Source: Rosellinia necatrix
Lineage: Eukaryota; Ascomycota; Sordariomycetes; Xylariales; Xylariaceae
Direction of reading: 5' to 3'
NCBI GenBank assembly: GCA_021209875.1
Contig: JAGYVD010000001.1
Location: 3,906,001 to 3,970,000 of the forward strand
DNA: 64,000 bases
Position 1 is the first letter of the stretch. Each line of letters opens with the position of its first letter. Positions 57,244-64,000 of this stretch are shown piece after piece. The position numbers were made by a program, and so were the translations under genes. The notes beneath the pieces were generated by a model, which was given only the letters and a program-made list of their open reading frames with translations, had not been told where the DNA came from and did not search any database.

Positions 57244-58867
57244 AGCTTGATTTTTAAGTATAGATGTAGGTCCGGTGCTGGCAAGTGTGTGTTGGGATTA
57301 TAACATGTTGGTATTGCTGTTGGACAAGATAGGCGAGGATGATCGGTTTTAAGGCCGACGTCGTAGATAATATTGATATTGATAGATACCCTGGGTAATT
57401 TGTAACTCTTTCCCTCTACTTCGGAATAATCTGGACTTGACGAGTAGCTGGACAATGAGACGGCGACGTCATAACTAGGGCTGTATCTGTCGTCGTAGCT
57501 ACGGGATCTAAGGATCTAGCCCCCTTTACTGTACTGTACTAAGCGTCACATGCCTTTTGTTCCGCATGTCTCATGTCAATCATATCGCCCTCCAAGCCAG
57601 CTATTCCTTCCTATTTTCCTCATAGATGGCATCTTAGGAAACCCGTCCCTGCAGCAGCAGGTGGAGGAGGTAAACAATAGAAAATATTTAGAGTCCCCTG
57701 CAGGGAGGGTCAGTCGGACAGCAACGTGCTAGCTGGGTGGATCTCGTGTGGCCCCCGGGAGAGGCTTTGCGTTTGCGATGGCGACTCAGTGTTCACGCTT
57801 TCATATTATCCCGGGCCGGTTCGAGACAGCCGGGGAAGAAGTTGAGGTCAGTACAACGTCAGGGGCGCATTGATCTGCTTCGTAGGTATGTTATGTTAGG
57901 TATGTAACTTAACTGAGGCTTCGATTCTAAAGATGCTTTATCGCTAGGGTTGGGACGTGGTACTGTACTCAAACTTCGAGCCGTACACTACAAGTATGGA
58001 TGCTATGTAGAACTTTATGGGCCAATTTAGGATCATGGTTGCATGAAATCCCCCAAAAACATGTCATGGGTGCGGTGAGCCTTGTGATGCACTCTTCGAG
58101 CACAATTACTTAGTTAGTGTAAGTAGTTAGCCTAAGCAGAAGCCGGAACGTGGCTAAGCCAAAAGTGGTAAGACCTAGCCTAGATACAATTTGTCTACTT
58201 GTACCTAAAACGTCACTACGTCCTTTCTTATGTGCTTGCAGCTGATTTGTTGTGGGCAAAGATATCGCGGCTTTGTCCTGTTCTCTGGGTGAGAACAAAG
58301 ATCGCGACCCGAACAACAGCGAAATTTGGTCTACGATGCCGTTATCCAGTGTAAGGAATTTGTGATATAGTTGGCTGCCTTAGGAATATCTTGACCAAGC
58401 CCCTGATCTAACCCCTGATCTAAAGCTTGACTCGGTAGTGAATCTACCTGAGATAGTACCTATTATGGTAAGTACCTGGGCATGTACTTACGAAGTATGT
58501 GCTGCACTTAGGTAGCAAGGTGTGAACGGTAACTCGTATGACATAGCCCTCCGCTAAAGATACACGTTCCAGACCCATTATCAACACCAATGTGGGGAAT
58601 GCCAAATGACGCCGCCTGGAACCACATACCCGGGCATGCCTAAGTACAGTACAGTACAGTACTGTACGGTACACTACACGACACCACCAGGACCACAACA
58701 TAACTGCCTGCCCGTAATTTGTTTGCTAGTTATGTGAATTGTTGATTCTCCAACAAATGTCCTGAACTAACAATTCCCTTTTCAAGGTCATATCCGAAGC
58801 CTCGCTGCCCAAGCCCAACAGGGCCCATAACCCCTACCACCCACATGTGCAAAAGACAGGAGCATCC
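57244..58867. other. Spacer between the P450 and the DUF726 gene
   Basis: No gene recognised. A GTACA repeat with dyad symmetry is at 58644-58667 and TACCTA-like words are at 58440-58520. The promoter of the DUF726 gene should lie at the right end. Confidence 0.5.
58644..58667. repeat. AGTAC pentamer repeat with dyad symmetry
   Basis: GTACA units run into a palindromic GTACAGTACTGTAC about 200 nt upstream of the DUF726 start codon. It could form a hairpin or be a binding site, or simply be a microsatellite. Confidence 0.7.
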
Positions 58868-61800
58868 ATGGCAGCTGCCGGCGTCCCTGAAGTTGACGAT
58901 TTTGGCTTGCCCATGCGAAAATACGTAAGCCCCGTGGAGGATGATGACAAGACCAAGACCGAGCCCACCGGCGCCACGGCCTCTCGGCCCCCTGGGAGCA
59001 ATACCGCTTCCAAAGAGCCGGCCGTAGTTCATAGCGAGGATTCGCAGAAAGAGCGTTCGGGAATGCCGGGAAATGAAGTAGCGGGCGGCAAATCCATGGA
59101 TGCGGACGTGACGACGACCACTACGGCCACCGCCGCACCAAGCGAGCCGAGCGAGCCGAGCGAGCCGAGCATATCCAACAATAAAAAGGAAGATGTCGGA
59201 GGCGGCAAAGATGCCAAAGATGCACCGTCTACCCCGACGCGCGCGCCTGTCTCCAAACCCGAAAAGAAGGTGGTAATCGCGGAGGTCGGCTTGGCCCAGA
59301 GCGCGGAACTACGATCTCCAAAAACCGCCAAGCGCAGGAGCACTTTGAGTAAAGATGCCCAAGCTATATCGGGGCCCTCGATCAAGGAGATACAGGCGAG
59401 TAAGCAGGCAACACAGGCAGAGAACGCCCCTCGCGTGAACCATAGCCGGGATGTTAGCACGGCAAGCAACAATCTCGAAGTCTCCGAGTTCTCCCATCAG
59501 CAGCTCACTGCCCCGAAGGAAAAGGAGGGCGACGACGACGATGACGGGTGGCAAACCATGCCGGCCTACGCACCTTATGATATATATGATGACGATAACA
59601 AGCTTATTGCAAAGGAACATAATCCGGACGAAGACGAGGTATATGGATACGCTGGGCTTGGCGGCGCAGGCAAAGGGTACACTCGGGTCCTGGACGATGA
59701 GGATGCACAGTCCGAGACAAGCATGGACGACAATACGCGATACCTTTTTAATAATGTCAAATCCACAAGCATGACGGAAATGGACGAGGAACAGCGCGAC
59801 GCTGTCTCCCAGCTCCAGGCGACCAAGGACCTATTGACCGAAGGGCAAAGAATAGCCTACGTCGGCATTGCTCGCTTGGAGTTGGCGGGTATGGTGAAAG
59901 ACCTGGAGCATTTCGAACGCCTCAAGAAGGCAAGGAAGGATATCCAGTTCGCCATCGAAGCTATGAAGATGTGGTCACAAAAGATCATGGTTCGACTATA
60001 CGCGCACATGGATATCAGCTCAGCAGAACAGATCATGATAGAGCAGCTATCTGAACACGGCGTGCAGCCCGCCGACCTTACACCCACCCTCATGCAAAAC
60101 GCAAGGGTGAAGAATCCCATGGCGGAAACTGCCCCGGCCTCAACACCCACAACGTCGCGCAAAAATACCCCCCGACCATCCCTTTCTAGTGAACCTAGCC
60201 AAGAGGCGTCGGCAGAACCACCACCTCCTTATGAGAACCACGAGGGTGACGAAATGCCGGAAGTCAGGACCCCATCGCAGCTACCTGGCAGCGACAAAAT
60301 TGATATAGACCTGCGGTGGACTGTACTCTGTGATCTGTTCCTCGTCCTAATAGCTGATGGGATATATGATGCGAGATCACGAGTGCTTCTGGAACGGGTG
60401 GGGAACGATATGGAAGTTCCTTGGATAGATATCTGTAGGTTCGAGAAGCGTGTGACGGATGCTTTGGAAATGCAACAACAGGCCGAGCAGGAGAACTGGA
60501 ACGAGGACGAACACCTTGAGAACAGACGAAAACTGGCTCTTAAAAAACGCTATGTAATGATGGGGCTGGCCACGGTTGGTGGTGGACTCGTGATCGGACT
60601 TTCTGCCGGCCTATTGGCGCCTCTGATCGGCGCTGGCCTGGCAGCCGGTTTTACGACGATTGGTGTCGGTGGGACGAGTTCGTTTTTGGCAGGTGCTGGA
60701 GGAGCGGCCATTATCACATCCGGTGCCGCCGCGTCTGGAAGTTTCATGGGTGGCAAGGCAGCCGGGCGCAGGACGGGTGCCGTGAAGACCTTCGAATATC
60801 GACCACTTAACAACAATAAGCGGGTCAATCTCATTATAACCATTTCCGGATGGCTAACAAGTAAAGTCGACGACGTTCGTTTACCATTCAGCACAGTGGA
60901 TCCTATCATGGGTGATTTATATTCCATTCTCTGGGAGCCAGAGCTATTGACAAGTATGGGTGATACCATTAATATTCTAGCAACAGAAGTGAGTATCCCA
61001 CATGACCCCCCCAAAAAAAAACAGTTACCGCAACATTCCGCTCATCATGCTCATCATGTTAGGCCCTTACTCAAGGTCTTCAACAAGTGCTAGGTAGCAC
61101 GATTCTAATCAGTCTGATGGCTGCCCTTCAATTACCGGTCGTATTATCGAAACTTACCTATTTGATTGACAATCCATGGGCTGTATCACTGGATCGAGCA
61201 TGGGCTGCTGGTCTTATTCTCGCAGATTCTTTGATAGACAGGAACCTAGGCAGCCGCCCGGTCACCCTAGTAGGATACTCCCTCGGTTCGCGTGTCATTT
61301 TCTCTTGTCTCCTCGAGCTTGCCCGAAAGGGCGCACATGGACTTGTCCAAAATGCCTACATGTTCGGATCACCTATTGTCGTGAAAAAGGAAGAGTTCCT
61401 AAGGGCCAAGACTGTTGTCGCAGGTCGATTCGTCAATGGATATAACCGGAACGACTGGATCTTGGGCTACCTTTTCCGCTTGACAAATGGCGGCATTCGG
61501 CGCGTAGCAGGTCTGGCGAGTATAGATGACCTGCCAGGGGTAGAAAATTTCGATTGCACGAAACAAGTTCGCGGCCATATGGAATACCGAACTGCTATGC
61601 CTCGCCTCCTACGGGAATGTGGCTGGGCAATCGAAAGCGACGAGTTTGGGGAGATCGAAGATCCCGACCCAGACCGTCACCGAGAACGACAGATCGAACT
61701 TATAAACGAGATTGAGGAGGCCCGTAGGGAGTTGGAAAAGGAAGAGCAGCCGAAGAAAGGAAAAGGCGGCTGGGGGATATTTGGCCGGAAGAAGAAAGTC

Positions 61801-62307
61801 GAACGCCAGGATTGGGAGATATATGAAGACAATAAACGATTGAATGGCCCCCAAACCGAAGGCAAGAGTGGTAATCAGGACGGTGTATTATTTGATATCG
61901 ATGCCATGCGCGCCGAGCTAGCACGAGACGAAAACTCGGGAGTCAAAGAGTTGGCGTCTACGTTACCGCCGATAAAACTCGATCCATCGCAGCAAACCCG
62001 GTCCAATCCGCGGGAGACGCTGCGTGAAACGAAGAGTGTCGATGGTACACCGACATTGCGATCAGGAGAGTTTGGTGATCATCGATTTCAGCACGGACAA
62101 GCTGATATTCGGATGACATTTGATACAGCCTTCAGCGATCATGAACCTCCATCTCCTCCCATGAAAGATTATATAAATACACATAATCCTTCGCGCCCGG
62201 AGATGAAGGCATCCCACACGACGCCGAATCTGTCTCTCGACGATCCATGGGCAGACGAGGATGAAGATTTCGGCAAGGAAAAGGATATCTCGATGACATT
62301 TGCGTAG
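58868..62307 (+). CDS. DUF726 alpha/beta-hydrolase membrane protein (TMCO4/Mil1-like)
   Basis: 1121 residues. Exons are 58868-60988 and 61063-62307 (74-nt intron). The first 280 residues are charged and disordered, with a 9-bp repeat encoding SEPSEPSEPS. PAYAPYDIYDDDNKLIAKEH and YTRVLDDEDAQSE start the conserved part. A Gly/Ala-rich hydrophobic region (about 559-640, MMGLATVGGGLVIGLSAGLL and following) may insert in a membrane. The DUF726 hydrolase part spans the splice site: ISGWLTSKVDDV, LYSILWEPELL, then LVGYSLGSRVIF with nucleophile elbow GYSLG (778-782, Ser780), AYMFGSPIV and FVNGYNRNDWILGYLFR. The C-terminus is charged and disordered, ending KDISMTFA. Yeast Mil1 and human TMCO4 are relatives; lipase or esterase activity is assumed from the fold only. 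Confidence 0.92.
59141..59167 (+). repeat. Three exact copies of AGCGAGCCG in coding sequence
   Basis: In-frame 9-bp repeat giving SEP triplets in the disordered N-terminus of the DUF726 protein. Confidence 0.9.
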
Positions 62308-63478
62308 CATAACGGCTCCGAACCTTTGCTGATGCTATCCCCACTCCCTTCTAAGTGGTCTAACTACATGAGATGCATGTCAACTATTTGGGGCGTTGTA
62401 GGACCATATGGTCTGCATTCCCATCGGCTTTCGTTTGTTCTCACGGGCTATGAAGAGGGTTATGCGGTAACGGATGGGTTTAATAAGGACAGTAGCTTAA
62501 TTGGTTTGCCCACAAGCACTCTCGGGGCGGCAGCTCGCGCCGTAATTTCATAATGATTGGGGGCTGGAAATCGGTTTATGTGGAGTGATGGTACCGGGAT
62601 GAACGAGGAAAGGGTCAATAGCAATCGCATAGCCGCTCACTCACCTACGGTCGCCATTTATGTCCAAACACAACATGGAAAAGGGACGATTGAAAGAGGA
62701 TTGGGAGCTATCGAGATATATTGTTTGAACGCACCTTTCGCTTCACGCGCCCTACCCGTCGCCCAATATTGCCTACTTTAAAATTACGCGAAGAAGACCA
62801 TGGGTTGTGGGATGCGGTGGTAATGATAGCTAGACTTTCATTCGTTATAGCGTCAGGGAGAATTATGCTTTATGTTGTTCCCATATGTATGCGCCTCTGA
62901 GGCGACGGGCATGGAATTGGGGGGATGCAAGCGCTAGATAGGGGTAGTAGTGCAGACGAGGTATAGATTTTATGTATGTAGTATACTGTACGTGTAGATG
63001 TATAAAGTAATCTCGAGCCGGATTTGTGATCCTCCCGGTCTTAGACCGAACCACCCATGTTAAGTTAGGGTCGTCGATGTCAGCTGATTGGGTCTTGTGT
63101 TTCGTCGGTCCTACGCCTCAAATCTCCTCTTCCTCCTCCTCCTCCTCCTCCTTCTCCTCCCCTCTCCAATCCATCTGCCGGTAGACTTATGTTGTGGACT
63201 ATCGTAATTTGGGTACGGTATGGGGTTTTAGAATCATAGAAGGCGAAGCATTCCAATCCTCGCACCCTTCTCACCTGTCCCCTCCCTCGATGGAACATAT
63301 AGATGACGGGCGGGAGCCTCGTCTACGTTCCTCCCTAATCTTATAAGTAGCACTTAGTTGCCGCCAGCCCCAGCCCGAGCACGGTCGCACCACCAGATGG
63401 TCGCAATGCGGTGTAGCAGGGCTGAGACTGCGTATCGGCGCCCCCTCCCCCATGCTCTAGGGTTGGATTGGATTTGAC

Positions 63479-63525
63479 ATGTATGTATGTATGTATGTAT
63501 GTATGTATGTATATATGTATATATC
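63479..63525 (+). repeat. (ATGT)n microsatellite
   Basis: About eight uninterrupted ATGT units followed by degenerate ATATATGT units. Confidence 0.95.
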
Positions 63526-63966
63526 TGTACGCACTGCTAGGTTAGTGAGTGGGATGTGTTATATTTTACCTAGTGCAGAATACCGAGGCTTACGTAGTTA
63601 CTGGTAGCTTTATTGTTATGTCGTGTATGGCATGGCATTTGCGGCAATAGGTCTGTACTATGTATGTACTATGGTATGGTATTGTATTGTGTAGTATTTC
63701 GCTCGTTTGCCTATATTTGGCACGTAGGATCCAGACCCCATGTAGCGCTGGCTAGGCTAACGCAGCAGCGTGGCACCCTTACACTTTTTTTTTTTTTTTC
63801 CTTGGCTCGATAGACTGCACAGGCGAGACGCGCTTTCGACCCAATCCGATGGCCGTGGGGCGGCGAGAGGTCGACAATCTTGTCGGCCGGTCGTATGCAC
63901 GGTATGTAGTGTAGTGCACAATATGTAATTCACAATATGTAGTTAATAGCAACTAGGGTAACTATA

Positions 63967-64000
63967 CCATGCCATACCATGCCATGCCATGCCATGCCAT
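63967..64000 (+). repeat. (GCCAT)n pentamer repeat running off the window
   Basis: CCATGCCATACCATGCC followed by perfect GCCAT units to the last base, so the full length is not visible. Confidence 0.9.

Larger units (their letters stand above)
62308..64000. other. Right-hand terminal spacer rich in microsatellites
   Basis: 3' flank of the DUF726 gene. Simple repeats: (TCC/TCT)n at 63122-63160, (ATGT)n at about 63479-63512 with a TATATG extension, GGTAT/TGTAT pentamers at 63660-63690, T15 at 63785-63799 and (GCCAT)n at about 63967-64000. No gene recognised. Confidence 0.6.

Noticed and set aside
1..64000. tRNA or rRNA genes, CRISPR arrays, transposons
   Set aside because: A by-eye scan for B-box-like GGTTCGA words with partner A boxes, regularly spaced repeats and transposase or reverse-transcriptase motifs gave nothing convincing; a tRNAscan or repeat-library search would settle it.

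Overview
This window is nuclear DNA from a filamentous ascomycete (Pezizomycotina, most likely Sordariomycetes; the class is an inference). The signs are intron-containing genes with short GT-AG introns (mostly 49-93 nt, a few up to 219 nt). Several introns carry a CTAAC-type branch point 15-30 nt before the acceptor. Gene content fits too: a COP9 signalosome subunit, a cytochrome P450, a secreted DOMON/b561 cytochrome and several fungal-type regulators. Gene spacers are long and rich in TACCTA/TAGGTA words, homopolymer A/T tracts and microsatellites. I saw no CRISPR array, insertion sequence, transposase, integrase, tRNA or rRNA.

Layout. Left third, mostly minus strand: Prp4-like U4/U6 snRNP WD40 protein (1-1421, cut by the window edge), a DOMON + cytochrome b561 membrane protein (2344-3954), a 4 kb spacer, an AGC kinase of the S6K/Psk1 type (8020-9537), another 4.3 kb spacer, and a Dus4-like tRNA dihydrouridine synthase (13822-15200). 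Then plus strand: a pyridoxal-reductase-type aldo/keto reductase (16609-17662), a large disordered/coiled-coil protein (20506-23188), an SNF2-family ATPase (24217-27916), an F-box/leucine-rich protein whose first exon is unresolved (31518-33869), the mitochondrial Fe-S co-chaperone Jac1/HscB (34549-35460) and COP9 subunit 4 (36744-38039). Minus strand again: an SGNH hydrolase (38487-39807) and a CAF120-like PH-domain protein (41375-45612). Plus strand to the end: an Azr1/Ptc7-like PP2C phosphatase (49863-51167), Utp23 (51879-53000), a cytochrome P450 in eight exons (55293-57243) and a DUF726/TMCO4-type alpha/beta hydrolase (58868-62307).

These genes do not form one pathway. Most are housekeeping genes of RNA processing (Prp4, Dus4, Utp23, CAF120), signalling and protein turnover (Psk1-like kinase, PP2C, F-box protein, CSN4), mitochondria (Jac1, probably the PP2C) and metabolism. 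The P450 and the DOMON-b561 cytochrome stand alone, with no biosynthetic cluster around them. All gene models were rebuilt by hand from splice signals and reading-frame phase, so exon edges are good hypotheses rather than transcript-proven.

I did not find a convincing undescribed system. The most unusual items are: a stop-free, multiple-of-three intron with a perfect TACTAAC branch point inside UTP23; a 650-bp patch of unrelated small tandem repeats upstream of the F-box gene, with a coding-like segment before it that I cannot assign; a sharp difference in third-position GC between neighbouring genes; and a dispersed, palindrome-rich TACCTA/GGTACC word family in nearly every spacer.
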